Shown here: piece after piece, positions 1 through 10,276 of the stretch | How the letters are laid out: every line of letters begins with the position of its first letter | Numbering within the stretch: the first letter of the stretch is position 1 | Source: Malania oleifera | Lineage: Eukaryota > Streptophyta > Magnoliopsida > Santalales > Ximeniaceae | DNA length: 64,000 nt | NCBI RefSeq assembly: GCF_029873635.1 | Contig: NC_080423.1 | Span: forward strand, 89,945,191-90,009,190 | Direction: 5' to 3' | Program-made: the position numbers and the translations under genes | The notes under the pieces: model-generated | The model's database searches: none | The model's input: the letters and a program-made list of their open reading frames with translations, nothing else | What the model was told of the DNA's origin: nothing

Positions 1-928
1 GTTTTCTAAACTGGGATTTTCGGGAAACGCTCCTAAATTGAGGTAAATATTAAGATTTGTATGAGATGCAGACTATGTAAGAAATGCATTGATTATGAAA
101 AGTTATAAGGATTATGTTGCTTGTATTTGATAATGTAATCATGTATACAATGACAGCTAAAAGGAGCTATAGACTAATTAATGATAGCTAAAAGGAACTG
201 TGTTAGCAGATTTTAGCGCAAATCTATGTGGACTAACTGATGTACAGCTAAACGGAGTTGTAGTACAAATGAATGAAATGAAAATAAATGAAATGGAAAT
301 GTGAATGAAATGGATACGAAATATGAAATGTGAACGATGTAAAATGTGAAAGATTACATAAAGTGAAATGTTATGAAATGGTAAAGTTATGAACATGAAT
401 AGTTATGGATGGTTGAATAACGACAAACAAAATAATGTATTATGGTATTATCAAGAATTCATGTTAGCAGAACACGTTACGTTAGGGTGGGGCAAACTCT
501 TCGCCTGAGGGCTTGCTAAGAAAGGCGATTGCACTAGTAGTATCAGATATAGCAGTAGCTTACATAATGCACTAGGGCAGAGGGAAACTATTTGTATGGG
601 CGGGTAGATTTTCCTATTTCTCGAAGGCCTTCGCTAGTAAACTTTTGTATGAACTTTGTGAGTATGAGATTAATCTATCACTTGAGAGCATACTAAGTAA
701 GGCGAGTGCCTTGGTATGCTTCAATTGTAACTTTTGGGTTGTTTAATGTATCAGAGCATAGGGGTGCTACTTGTATGGACAGGTAATCACCTCTATCCTT
801 AGGTAGTCTTGTGGGTAAATACTTTGCATGTGTTTGAATGAGATCAGAAAATGGTTTTAAAAATTTATGTTAATGGTTTGCAAATGATATAAAAATATTC
901 ATTATAATCTCATGTTGACCACAAGTTG

Positions 929-971
<43 letters not shown>

Positions 972-1352
972 CTTCTTCCCTCACTGAAATGTGTCTCACC
1001 CGAATACGAATTTATCTTTTTCAGGACCTCCACAAGATCAAGCTTAGAGAGCTCGAGGTTGAAAGCATTTTTAGTTTATATAAAGAGAAAAGGGTATAAA
1101 CATTTTTATGATTGTGGAACATAGTGGTGTTTGTGAATATTGAATGTTTTTGGAGATATGTGTATGTATGAGACTACAGGTGGATAAATGGTGTATTTTT
1201 TATGTATGGAAAGAAATAGTAAACTCTAGTATTTTATTCTTGATTGAGGATCATAGTTATGTTTTTCGTTGCGTACATAATATTTATTCATGGAATAACA
1301 AGATTTTCAGGAATAACGCACCGGACCGAGTTTTAAGGTTCTGGGCATTACA
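1..1352 (+). mobile_element. 3' part of a gypsy-type LTR nested in another LTR
   Basis: This stretch has the architecture of the other gypsy LTRs in the window. It holds the conserved block around 'gagggcttgctaagaaaggc' near 508, a second 'tactaagtaaggcgagtgcc' near 690, an 'aatgtgtctcacccgaat' block near 989 and a 'gatcaagcttagagagctc' block near 1037. It ends in 'gggcattaca' at 1352, a CA terminus like the 'gggcataaca' end of the LTR at 6212. The next base resumes homology to a different LTR, so this one appears to have inserted there; 'gtcgg' at 1353-1357 could be its target duplication, but the left end lies outside the window. No coding sequence is supported. Confidence 0.65.
932..970. 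repeat. (TA)n microsatellite
   Basis: A pure TA run of about 19 units lies inside the nested LTR. Confidence 0.95.
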
Positions 1353-2518
1353 GTCGGGTTGTGAACATTGTTTGATGGTGAATATGGGTTGATCGTGAAT
1401 ACTGTCTGTTGTGAGTGTAAATGTGTAGTGAAATACGTAGCTGCTTATGTGGGCCATGTACAATGTGAGTACGCAGCTGCCCTACGTGGGCCACATATAG
1501 TGGAGTACACAATTGCCCTATGTGAGTCACGTACAGTAAAGTACGTAGCTGCCCTACGTGGGCCACATATTGTGAGATGCGTAGTTGCTCTAAGTGGGCC
1601 ACATACAGTGAGGTACACAGCTGTCCTACGTGGGCCACGTACTGTGAAGTATGCAGTTGCCCTAGGTGGGCCACGTATTGAGTTTAATGAATTGTGTTGT
1701 ATCGTGTGTGAATGATTTGTGGTGTATATGTTTGCAGAATATGTGGAATAATTTATGTGAATGTGGGTGTATTCTAGTATGTGAATTTAAATGTATAAAT
1801 ATTTATGGCAAAGTAAATCTCTTCATCCGAGGGCTTGCTGAGAAAAGCGAGTGCCCTAGTAATTATAGTCTAATACCAAAGCAGAAGAAAGTTACATGTA
1901 TGGGCGTGTAAATTTTCCTATTCTTGGAGACTTTGCTTATAAATATAACATTGAAGGCTTACTAAGTAAGGTAAGTGCCCTAATAGTTATAAAGGTATTA
2001 GAGCAGATGGACGTTACATGTATGGGCGTGTAATCTTCCCAATCCTCGGGAACTTTCACTATAAATATTGGTTTTGTTTGTGTGACTACATTTTATATTT
2101 GCCTTGCCAGTTGTTGTTGATTAATTGATGAGGTTATGTTTTATATATGTATTAAAACTCTTCTGTCACACACTGCTATAGTTTATTTCTTTCTTACTGA
2201 GAGATGTCTCACCTTGAGGAATTATTGACTTTTCAGGTCCTTCAGGTGATCGAGCTTAGAAAGCTCAAGGGTAGGGCTGAGAATTTTGAGTAAATTTCGG
2301 GTGGTAGTAAGAACTGAAGTATGTATAATTATGTTATAGAATTTCTAGTTATGTAATATATGTGGATGGATACTCCTTTTGGGTTGTATATAGTACTCTG
2401 GTATTTTATTTGAGGTTGTTCTTTATTTTCTGCTACGTGTATGTTAAATATGGTATCAGAGATAGTGATTGCTCTCATCATACCCTTGGCCCCACCTGGC
2501 GAGTTTCGGGGCGTGACA
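1353..2518 (+). repeat. 5' LTR (3' part) of the gag-only gypsy element
   Basis: It aligns by eye with 5066-6212: the same minisatellite start, the same 'ggcttgctgagaaaagcgagtgcc' type block, and the same '(c)acctggcgagtttcggggcgtgaca' type end. The first ~940 bp of this LTR, corresponding to 4127-5065, are displaced to the left by the nested LTR. The end at 2518 is set by the CA terminus directly before the primer-binding-like site. Confidence 0.8.
1426..1680. repeat. ~31-33 bp minisatellite in the LTR
   Basis: About eight imperfect tandem units are built on 'cagctgccctacgtgggcca' followed by a variable 'cata.agtgaggtacg' stretch. The same repeat lies at 5128-5385 in the other LTR, with different unit variants. 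Open frames on both strands here are translations of the repeat and are not genes. Confidence 0.85.
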
Positions 2519-2520
2519 AA

Positions 2521-2538
2521 GTTGTATCAGAGCTTTAG
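2521..2538 (+). other. Primer-binding-like site of the gag-only gypsy element
   Basis: 'gttgtatcagagctttagg' starts two bases after the LTR end. It resembles the initiator-Met tRNA primer site (TGGTATCAGAGC) with one mismatch in the core. Confidence 0.6.
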
Positions 2539-2902
2539 GTTATAGATTCTGCAGACTTTAGGTGGATTAATACCAAAGTATAGGTTCAAGTTAGGATGAG
2601 GGTAAAATCTGTTAGATTAAGGTATTTATAGGAATTTGAGTATTGTTTCGTAGCCTATAGGTAGAAATCCCTTGACGAACTTCTGTAATTTTCTAAATCA
2701 TTCGACGGTTTTAGAAAACCACGGTAAATCCATCAACGGTGATGTTTCCAAGAAGAGAGACTAAAACTTGGAATGAGAATTCGAAGATTAAGATTGGATG
2801 TTTAATGGAGGATTTGAATACTAATTTGGTTTCTTGTTTTATAACTGTGTCAGTTATGTTAAGATGTAGGAAATTTAAACTTGCCTTTATAATATCTTCA
2901 GG

Positions 2903-3905
2903 ATGGATCCTAGAGGTAAAGGCGTGGATGATAGAGGGGGAAACGAGTTGGGGGCTTCTAGTCTAGATGAGATTGAAACCTCCCGACTGTTGCAAGGTAT
3001 AGCTCGGCAGGTTAGGGAAGAGATGAGGTGGGACCCCGAGGGATCGAGCTACCCACCAGTAAATCAAAGCTATTTGATCGATTAATTCACTCACCTGAAA
3101 CCCTCTTTTTTTGCGGGAGGTGCTGACCCAATCATAGCCGAGAATTGGGTGCATGAGATGGAGAAAATACTGATAGTGCTGGATTGCACTGAGAAACGAA
3201 AGGTTCTCTTTGCCACTTTCAAACTGACATGAGAGGTCGAGCAGTGGTGGCTGGCAGTGAAGCTATTAGAAGAGTAGCAGGAAGTACCTACTGTTATGAC
3301 ATGGAAGCGTTTCAAGGAGGTCTTTTACGACTGGTATTTTCCCGCCACCACCAGAAATGCAAAGGCAGAGGAATTCTTCAACTTGACTCAAGGGCAACTC
3401 ACTGTGCAATAGTATGCTACAAAGTTCCTGGAGCTTTCTCGCTTCGCACCTTTCATGGTTCCAAATGAATATCAGAAGTCAAGGTAGTTGGAGAGGGGCT
3501 TAAAATAGAGAACTCACAAGCATGTGGCATGCTTACAGATACAGAGTTTTTTCAGAACTGGTGGATAAAGCCACTGTTGCAGAGTTGAGCCTGCAGGGAA
3601 AAGTAGGGATGTCAGAGCAAAGAAAGAGACCTATTTCTCTCAGCTCCCATGCTAATGTCAAACAGGGTCAATGGATGGGAGACAGAGATACTGGGGGTCA
3701 GAGGCTAGTTAGGAGTGATCAAGGCCATCGAGGTAACTCTACACCCCCTTATTACACGAGGTGTAATTAGAGGAATTGGGGAGAATGCCGAGGTAGGGGT
3801 CCTATGTGCTATTGGTGTGGCAAGTATGGCCACATAGCTCGAGATTGTCATGAGCTTCTAGGTCAAAACCAGGGACCACCAAGCAACGCACTCACTCCAG
3901 ATTAG
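2903..3905 (+). pseudogene. Broken gypsy gag with CCHC zinc knuckle
   Basis: The capsid-nucleocapsid polyprotein would coat the element RNA. The reading frame opens with ATG at 2903 (MDPRG), just after a polypyrimidine/AG run that recurs in a related element near 36090. It is then broken by a stop at 3083 and by frame changes. Reading across the breaks, short stretches typical of plant gypsy gag follow: an 'NWVHEME'-like segment near 3145, 'VEQWWLA' near 3237, and a 'TWKRFKEVF' segment near 3302. A knuckle C-Y-W-C-G-K-Y-G-H-I-A-R-D-C lies at about 3808-3850. The frame ends at TAG 3903-3905. Protease motifs that normally follow are absent. It cannot make a full protein. Confidence 0.8.
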
Positions 3906-4126
3906 AATCGATGGTATAATTCGGTGCCATTCGGCAGAACAATGCGCACTCAGATACTGCTAAAGGGGCAGGTAATGTATTTATATTTGAGATAAATAAT
4001 AAGTTTTATTTAATTATGTGTAATGCAATGGTTCTCATGCTTGAATAAATTGAAATGTGTGAAATGTGTTATTAAATATATGTTGATTAATGAATTTTGA
4101 GTATGAAATTTTGTAAAAGGGGAGAA
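3906..4126 (+). other. Internal 3' spacer and polypurine tract
   Basis: About 220 AT-rich bases hold no coding signal. The tract 'aaaaggggagaa' (4115-4126) abuts the TG of the 3' LTR and is a good plus-strand primer site. Confidence 0.7.
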
Positions 4127-4224
4127 TGTAATGACTCAAACCTAGAAAATAAAATAAAAATAAATAAAAGGAAGAGGGAAAATAAATAAATGGAAAAAAG
4201 AAAATTTAAAAAGGGCATCAAGCA

Positions 4225-4425
4225 GGGACTCGTCGATGAGTTTGTTTTCCTTGTCGAAGAACGTCCTTCTTGGCCTCATCGACAAATACACGTGTTTCGT
4301 CGATGAGAAATTACCGAGGGTAGGGAAAATTCAGGTTTTTAAATGCTTCGTCGATCAACCTGATGTTCTCGTCAACGAATGTCCATCATGGATTCGTCGA
4401 CGAACCTTTTAAATTCGTCGATGAA
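4225..4425. repeat. Array of CTCGTCGACGAG-like near-palindromes in the LTR
   Basis: Nine or so variants of 'ctcgtcgatgag', spaced 15-30 bp apart, lie upstream of the CT-rich leader. A similar array occurs at the same LTR position at 36212-36412. Their position fits an LTR enhancer or a hairpin-rich region; function is not shown. Confidence 0.7.
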
Positions 4426-5127
4426 TTCCAGATTATAAAGAGACCTTGGATCTTTTCTTCTACGAATTCTCTCTCCTCTCTTACTCTCTCTCTCTCTCTA
4501 GGGTTCGGTCCTACCACCTTCTTTCTTCGATTCTGGTCTGGATTTAGCCCAATTCGACGATCAGAAACCACCACAAAGTTCTTGGGGTGTTTCTCTCCAA
4601 GTTAGCCAAAGCAGAAACTTGATTTGGAGTTTTTCAGCACCACTCCAAAACTAGGGTAAGTAAGATATTTTTAATATTAAATTAATTATTGGGAGTGTTT
4701 GTGCGTAGGAGATGTTAAATAATAAATATTCTAGGGTTGAACTGATTAAGTTAAATGATAAATATTCACGGTTCGGTTTCCTGTTTGTTTTAGGCTGAAC
4801 TTCAAGGATCAGGTAACGGGAAATAAAATTATACTAGGTTTTTATTTAAATTTGAATCGATTATTTTCAAGCATAGGAACCGTATAATTATAGTATGATT
4901 TTTCGGACAGTTCATCCAATTTAAAATAATGATTTGGTTATAATTTATAATTTGGGAAAAACTGTGTGACATGAGAATGATCCTTTATAATTAACTGATT
5001 GAGAATATTGTCTGCTTAAAAATACTGATCAATTGTGAATACTGTCTAGTTTTGAGTACTACTTGGTTGTGAACGTCGTTTAATAGTGAATCTGGGTTGA
5101 TTGTGAATACTGTCTGTTGTGAGTGTA

Positions 5128-5385
5128 AATGTGCAGTGAAATATGTAGCTACCATACGTGGGTCACATACAGTGTGAGTACATAGCTGCCCTACGTGTGT
5201 CACGTACAGTGGAGTACGCAGTTGCCCTACGTGGGCCACGTGTAGTAAATACGTAGTTGCCCTATGTGGGCCACATACTATGAGATGCGTAGCTGCCCTA
5301 CGTGGGCACATACAGTGAGGTACGTAGCTGCCCTACGTGGGCCACGTACTGTGAGGTATGTAGTTGCCCTAGGTGGGCAACATAA
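5128..5385. repeat. ~31-33 bp minisatellite in the 3' LTR
   Basis: About eight tandem units of the 'agctgccctacgtgggccac' type, the partner of the array at 1426-1680. The minus-strand frame at 4991-5311 is a translation of it. Confidence 0.85.
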
Positions 5386-6212
5386 TGAGTTTAATGAATT
5401 GTGTTGTATCCTATGTGAATAAATTGTGGTGTATATGTTTGCAGAATATGTGGAATGATTGATGTGAATGTTGGTGTATTATGGTATGTGAATTTAAATC
5501 TATAAATATTTATGGCAAATTAAATCTCTCCACCTGTGGGCTTGCTAAGAAAGACGAGTGCCCTAGTAATTATAGACTAGTACCAGAGCAGAGGGAAGTT
5601 ACATGTATGGGAGTGTAAATTTCCCTATTTTTGAAGACTTTACTTATAAATATTACTAGGTAAGGTAAGTGCCCTGGTAGCTATAAAGGTATTAGAGCAA
5701 ACGGAAGTTACATGTATAGGCGTGTAATCTTCCCAATCCTCAGAAACTTTCACTATAAATATTGGTTTTGTTTGTGTGACTACAATTTGTATTTACCTAA
5801 CCTGTTATTGTTGATTAATTGATGAGGTTATATTTTATATATGTATTAAAACTCTTTCGGCACACACTGCTTTAGTTTATTTCTTCCTTACTGAGAGGTG
5901 TCTCATCCCGAGGAATTATTGACTTTTCAAGTCCTTCAGGTGATCAAGCTTAGAAAGCTCAAGGGCAAGGCTGAGAATTTTGGGTAAATTTCAGGTGGTA
6001 GTAAGAACTGAAATATGTATAATTATGTTAAAGAATTTCTGGTTATGTAATATGTGTGGATGGATACTCCTTTTGGGTTATATATAGTACTCTGGTATTT
6101 TATTTGAGGTTGTTCTTTATTTTCCACTACGTGTATGTTAAATATGGTATCAAAGACGGTGATTGGTCTCATCACACCCCGGGCCCCACCTGGCAGGTTT
6201 CAGGGCATAACA

Positions 6213-7231
6213 ATGCTAGCATAAGGAATTTTTGTCATAAATTCCTTATTTCCTTATATCTTGGGTGCTTGTGTGACTAATAGTTTGAACTACTGTCCCA
6301 TGGAAATTTTAACCATCTTCAACTAATCCATGCCAAATCTACTAAGAACTTTAGTGATGTAGGACTTTTGAGATAAAGACAATAGCTTCTTACATCTAGC
6401 CCTCTCAATCTCCATTCCCAGAGTTTTTTGTGCAGGGCCGAGTTCTTTCATTTCAAATTCTGACTTTAACATGCCTCTGACTTGTTCAATCTTTCTTCTA
6501 TACTTACAAGCAATAAGCATGTCATCTACATACAGCAGTAGGTAAACCATTTCCCTTTCATCTTGCTTGAAATAAACACGGCTATCATAGCTACTTCTCT
6601 TGAAGTCAATTTTAATCATGTGGACATCAAACCTTTTATACCACTGTCTAGGTGGCTGCTTAAGTCCATACAGTGATTTATTTAGGAGACATACCTGATA
6701 AGTGTTGGTTTCATCCACAAATCCTCCAAGAGGCTGCATGTAAATGACTTCTTCAATTTCTCCATGTAAAAAAGCTATCTTGACATCTAATTGTTCCAAT
6801 TCCAAGTCTTGGTTAGCAACAAAAGCAAGTAGAAATCTAATGGAACTATGCTTGACTACCGAGGAGAAAATTTCATTGTAATATATTCCCTCCCTTTGAG
6901 TAAAGCCCTTTGCTACTAATCTAGCCTTGTACCTTGGACCCTCAACCCCTGGAATGCCTTCTTTCTTCTTGTAAGTCCACTTGGATCCAACTAGCTTATG
7001 TTTTTCTAGTTTAGGAACCAACTGCCAGGTTTGGTTTTTCTTCAAGGATTCCATCTCCTCTTGCATAGCTAGGATCCATTTGTCTCCCTCCTTGCTTTTG
7101 ATTGCTTCTTGATAGGATCTTGGCTCCATAACAATTATTTTTTCAACAACTAACAGAGCAAAAGCAGTGAGTTCAACTTGCCCATATCTCTGTGGTGCTT
7201 TAATGTTCCTTCTCTTTTTGTCTCTCACCAA
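6213..7231 (-). pseudogene. Copia reverse transcriptase (broken)
   Basis: An open stretch of 302 codons (7231 down to 6323) covers most of the copia reverse-transcriptase domain. It has the early 'SKWTYKKK' and 'YKARLVAKGF' segments, 'LDVKIAFLHGEI', 'LYGLKQPPRQWYKRF', and the active-site box 'LLLYVDDMLIA' with both aspartates kept, then 'LGMEI'. After a stop at 6323 the homologous frame runs on with stops to 6213 (up to a 'IPYAS'-like motif) and is cut by the gypsy LTR. The function would be copying element RNA into DNA in virus-like particles. It is part of a longer pol with the integrase to its right and is not expressed as a whole. Confidence 0.88.
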
Positions 7232-7320
7232 AACATAGGAATCAGCTCCACTTGCTTAAAGCTTATTCCCTTATTTGTACCTCCTTGTCTTGATTCCCCT
7301 TCTACATCAGTTTGCTCAAC

Positions 7321-8130
7321 CTAATGTTGCAGAGATTTCTTTGACTGCTCCACCTCAAGCTGCAATATGTCCAAGCCTAAGTCTTTGTTATGATCTTGCT
7401 TGCTTTTTGTTTGATTTCTAGCTATTTGAAACTCATTAAAAATAGCATATCGGCTAATCAAACACTGCTTTTTACCTAGACCATCAATCCATAGTTTGTA
7501 TCCCTTCACACCTCTAGGGTATCCCACAAATATACACTTATACAGCTCTAGGATCTAACTTGTCTGTCTTTGAGTGAACATGGACCACACAACCAAGCAC
7601 CCGCAAATGGCCATACTCAGCTGGTTTTCCTGACCATAATTCCTGTGGAGCTTTGAAACCTATAGCAGAAGAAGGGCTCCTATTGATTAGGTATACTACT
7701 GTATCAGCAGCCTCTGCCCAAAAATATTTTGACAGACCCGAGTTAGATAGCATACACCTAACCCTCTCCAAAATGGTTATATTCATATGTTTAGCCAACC
7801 CATTTTGCTGAGGTGTGTGCTTTACTATTCTGTGCCTAGCTATACCCTCATCCTGACAAAACTTGTTAAATTTATTAGACAAATACTCAAAGCCATAATC
7901 AGTTCTCGGTGTCTTTACTTTCCTGCCCGGCTGATTTTCAAGTAGAGTCTTCCACTCTTTGAACTTGCCAAAGGTGTCACTCTTATTCTTAAGGAAGTAG
8001 ACCCACACCTTACTTGAGAAGTCATCAATTAGAGTTAGGAAGTAGTTAGCTCCTCCATGAGATGTTACCCTTGCAAGCCCCTACAAGTCTGAGTGAATGT
8101 AGTCCAAGGTCTACTAAGTTTTATGATTAG
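7321..8130 (-). pseudogene. Copia integrase core (broken)
   Basis: The main open stretch (8008 to 7538, 156 codons) is the C-terminal half of the integrase core. Upstream, the frame at about 8030 reads 'LIDDFSSKVW' with the first catalytic Asp. The second is in 'TDYGFEY', where a family member usually has TDNG-E. The third site is altered: the segment reads 'QQNGLAKHMN', while active copia integrases keep a Glu in 'AERMN', so Lys stands where the catalytic Glu is expected. A stop near 7537 is followed by the post-core segment (7527 to 7321) with the typical 'GYPRGVKGYKLW' and 'ISRYAIFNE'. The enzyme would insert element DNA; this copy is inactive by both stops and active-site loss. Confidence 0.85.
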
Positions 8131-8454
8131 CATTCCCAAAACTAACTTTGGTTGCTTTTCCATAAATGCAATGCTCATAGAAAGGTAACTCAGTCAACTT
8201 TTCTATGCCCAGTAGCCCTTGTTTTTCTAGTTCTTGGATCCCCCTTTGACTGATATGCCCGAGTCTCATATGTCATAGCTTGACAACATCATCAGTAACA
8301 TTTTTAATAGGTGATGCTTCTCCAATAACATTTCTCCCAATAAGAGTCCATTCTTGACTACTTCTTTCATCACAGTCATCGATCCCTTAACTACCTTCAA
8401 AGCCTTAGAATCTGACTTGAAGGTACAGCAAACTTAATAAGCATAACTAGGGAG

Positions 8455-8708
8455 ATAAGATTCCTTTTAAGTTCACATATGTACCTAACTTCTTAGAGTA
8501 GTCTATCCACACCATCAAACATCCTTATTCTTACTGATCTGATGCCAAGTATTTTACAGAACTTGTTGTTGCCAAGTAGGACATAACCCCCATCAATTTC
8601 TTTAAAAGTTTGAAACTAGGACTTTGTTGGACACATATGAAATGAGCAGCTTGAGTCTAGTATACATTCCTTTCCAAAATCAATATCAGACACATTTAAT
8701 ACCTCGGC
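8455..8708 (-). pseudogene. Copia protease region, left part after insertion
   Basis: On the minus strand the frame reading 'ILDSSCSFHMCP' near 8650 corresponds to the copia aspartic protease site, usually D-S-G-(A/C)-(S/T)-H. Here Ser replaces the Gly. Downstream stretches such as 'GGYVLLGNNKFC' near 8585 fit the same domain. The coding sequence was split by the Cassandra-like insertion at 8709. Stops and frame changes follow, through a poorly conserved pre-integrase region to 8130. Confidence 0.65.
8704..8708. repeat. Left target site duplication TCGGC
   Basis: TCGGC lies directly before the element's TG and is repeated at 9450-9454 directly after its CA. Confidence 0.9.
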
Positions 8709-9023
8709 TGTAACGCCCCAACCTGGGTTTGTCAAGGAGCACTGCGTCTCTCCTCCTCCACCTAGACCAGAAAATAGGGGACGGGCCTTATCAGACTAAT
8801 GACTGACCCCACAAACCAACACATGTCATTTTCAGTGTATTTTGTCCTTACTCACACACTTCCTGAGAAAATCTCCCAAAAGGTCACCCATCCCAAGATT
8901 ACTCCAAGTTAAACATGTTTAACCGTGAAGTTCTTATGGAAAGGCTCCCGAAAAGAAAGATGCACATTGTTGATATAGGTAGTAACATCAAATCCTTTTT
9001 TAAGCCTTCCATGGGGTATCACA
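8709..9023 (-). repeat. Cassandra-like 3' LTR
   Basis: 315 bp, 'tgtaacgccccaacctgggt' to 'ggtatcaca'. It aligns with the other LTR over its full length with scattered substitutions. Confidence 0.9.
8880..8940 (-). other. 5S rRNA-derived segment in the 3' LTR
   Basis: The plus strand reads 'aggtcacccatcccaagat' then 'gtttaaccgtgaagttctt'. This is the reverse complement of the 5S rRNA internal region ('ATGGGTGACC' and the 'AACT-C-GTTAA' part of the internal promoter). It is not a functional rRNA gene, since the ends of 5S are missing or diverged. Compared with the other LTR the A-box side has more changes. Confidence 0.82.
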
Positions 9024-9118
9024 TTCTCCCCTACTTACAAAACGCAACGTTCATTCTCGTTGTGAACATTTCCAAACACAGGCGATATGAATCTCATTAC
9101 CCTTTTGGCTGGGTAATT

Positions 9119-9130
9119 ACTCTGATACCA
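9119..9130 (-). other. Cassandra-like primer-binding site
   Basis: The minus strand reads TGGTATCAGAGT, complementary to the 3' end of initiator-Met tRNA, three bases from the 5' LTR. Confidence 0.85.
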
Positions 9131-9133
9131 TTT

Positions 9134-9449
9134 TGTAATGCCCCAACGTGGATTTTCCAGGGAGCACTGCGTCTCTCCTCCTCTACCTAGACCAAACAAT
9201 AAAGGGCAGGCCTTGTCAGACTAATAACTAGCCCCACACACCAATATGTATCATTTTCAGTGTGTTTTGTCCTCACTCCCACACTTCCTGAGAAAACTTC
9301 TTAGAAGGTCACCCATCCCAAGATTACTCCAAGACAAGCACACTTAACCGTGAAGTTCTTATGGAAGGCTCCCAAAAAGAAAGGTGTACCTTGTTAATAT
9401 GGGTAGTAACATCTAATCCTTTTAAACTTTTTTTCCACGGGATATCACA
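9134..9449 (-). repeat. Cassandra-like 5' LTR
   Basis: 316 bp, 'tgtaatgccccaacgtggat' to 'gatatcaca'. It is followed by the right TCGGC duplication (9450-9454). Confidence 0.9.
9305..9365 (-). other. 5S rRNA-derived segment in the 5' LTR
   Basis: The plus strand holds 'aaggtcacccatcccaagat' and 'caagcacacttaaccgtgaa'. The minus strand therefore carries 'TTAAGTGTGCTTG' and 'GGGATGGGTGACC', close to the 5S A-box and the intermediate/C-box region. This copy is better kept than the one in the 3' LTR and would be the promoter-proximal one in the element's own direction. Confidence 0.85.
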
Positions 9450-10253
9450 TCGGCACTGTCATACCCATCCAATACAACTGCTGCATCACCTTCATCAATT
9501 GATTTCTTTCCCACATACTGCTTTTTTTCAAGACAATTTCTCTTAAAATGTCCCTCCTTATGACAGTTAAACCACTTTTACCTTTTTCCTTTGGACTTCG
9601 ACCTCCCTTTGTTATTCTTGTTCTTGTTTTCACGTTTTTCTGTTCTACCTCTTACATTCAAACCCTCTCCAACTTCATTCTTTGACTCCCCCCCTATTTT
9701 GTAACTCTCTAAAATGTAGAACTGATTGGACTTCTTCTAAAGTCAAGCTCTCTTTACCATATATCATGGTTTCTTTTAGGTTAGCATAGGAGGTGTCTAA
9801 AGAACTCAATAGCAAAATGGCTTGATCCTCATCACTTATTGCTATGTCTATGTTTTCAAGATCCAAGATTATATTGTGAAACTCATCAAGATGATCATCC
9901 ACAGACGTAGCTGGAGCCAATTTGAAGGTGTAGAGCTGGGTTTTCTTGTACAGTCAAGTGGCCAAGGACTTTGTCATGTACAGGCTTTCAAGCTTGAGTG
10001 AAAGTGCTACTGCTAACTTCTCTTTAGCCACTTCTCTCAGTACTTTATCACCGAGAGAAAGTATGATGACACTGTCAACCATTTGAAATATCTCAGCCTT
10101 CTCCTTGTCAAATAGAGAACTAGGCATGTTCTTTTCACCAAGAAGTGCATCTTGAAGACACTGTTGTGCCAACAAAGCCCTCATCTTTAGCCTCCACAAA
10201 TCAAAGTCATTTTTCCCCATGAACTTATCTACATCATATTTGGATATCCTCAT
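9450..10253 (-). pseudogene. Copia gag and start of protease (broken)
   Basis: The gag opens with ATG at 10253 ('MRISKYDVDKFMGKNDFDLW'), shortly after the primer-binding-like site. A first open stretch runs to 9954. After a break the frame from 9920 to 9675 continues with 'LLSSLDTSYANLKETMIYG', a UBN2-type gag segment, and a basic linker. Near 9585-9545 lies a zinc knuckle 'W-FNC-HKEGH-FKRNC' in which Trp stands at the first Cys. The frame runs up to the target duplication at 9454 and resumes left of the Cassandra-like element. The product would be the nucleocapsid of the copia particle; it is not intact. Confidence 0.83.
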
Positions 10254-10276
10254 CGTGATTAAGCTCTAATACAAAT

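Larger units (their letters stand above)
1353..6212 (+). mobile_element. Gag-only gypsy-type LTR retrotransposon (pol absent)
   Basis: Two direct LTRs flank a 1.6-kb internal region. The 5' LTR survives from 1353 to 2518 (its first part lies left of the nested insertion), and the 3' LTR is complete at 4127-6212. The inside holds a primer-binding-like site, a broken gag with a CCHC knuckle, and a polypurine tract directly before the 3' LTR. Protease, reverse transcriptase, RNase H and integrase are all missing, and there is no room for them. Such a layout matches the non-autonomous TR-GAG class of plant elements, or a simple internal deletion of a full gypsy element. It is inserted in the reverse-transcriptase region of the minus-strand copia that starts at 6213. 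Confidence 0.8.
4127..6212 (+). repeat. Complete 3' LTR of the gag-only gypsy element
   Basis: It starts TGTAATGACTC directly after the polypurine tract and ends GGGCATAACA; length 2086 bp. In order it holds an array of CGTCGA-type near-palindromes (4225-4425), a CT-rich stretch with a possible transcription start near 4460-4500, a 'ggtaagtaag' splice-donor-like site near 4655, the minisatellite (5128-5385), and the conserved 'cttgctaagaaagacgagtgcc' block near 5541. The next base belongs to the copia element. Confidence 0.85.
8709..9449 (-). mobile_element. Complete Cassandra-like TRIM with 5S-derived LTRs
   Basis: Two direct LTRs (8709-9023 and 9134-9449) flank a 110-bp internal stretch with no coding capacity. 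Read on the minus strand, the 5' LTR is followed after three bases by a primer site 'TGGTATCAGAGT' (plus-strand 9119-9130), matching the initiator-Met tRNA end, and the 3' LTR is preceded by a polypurine tract 'aggggagaa' (plus-strand 9024-9032). Both LTRs hold a segment related to 5S rRNA in the element's sense direction. That is the hallmark of Cassandra, a non-autonomous family whose LTRs contain RNA polymerase III 5S promoter sequence and which depends on enzymes from other elements. Perfect 5-bp TCGGC duplications flank it. Confidence 0.92.

Noticed and set aside
1348-1715. Repetitive frames on both strands
   Set aside because: Translations of the ~32-bp LTR minisatellite; the same holds for 4991-5311 on the minus strand.
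8880-9365. Two possible 5S rRNA genes
   Set aside because: Only the internal part of 5S is present, with many changes, and both copies lie within LTRs of one element, so they are Cassandra-type promoters rather than rRNA genes.
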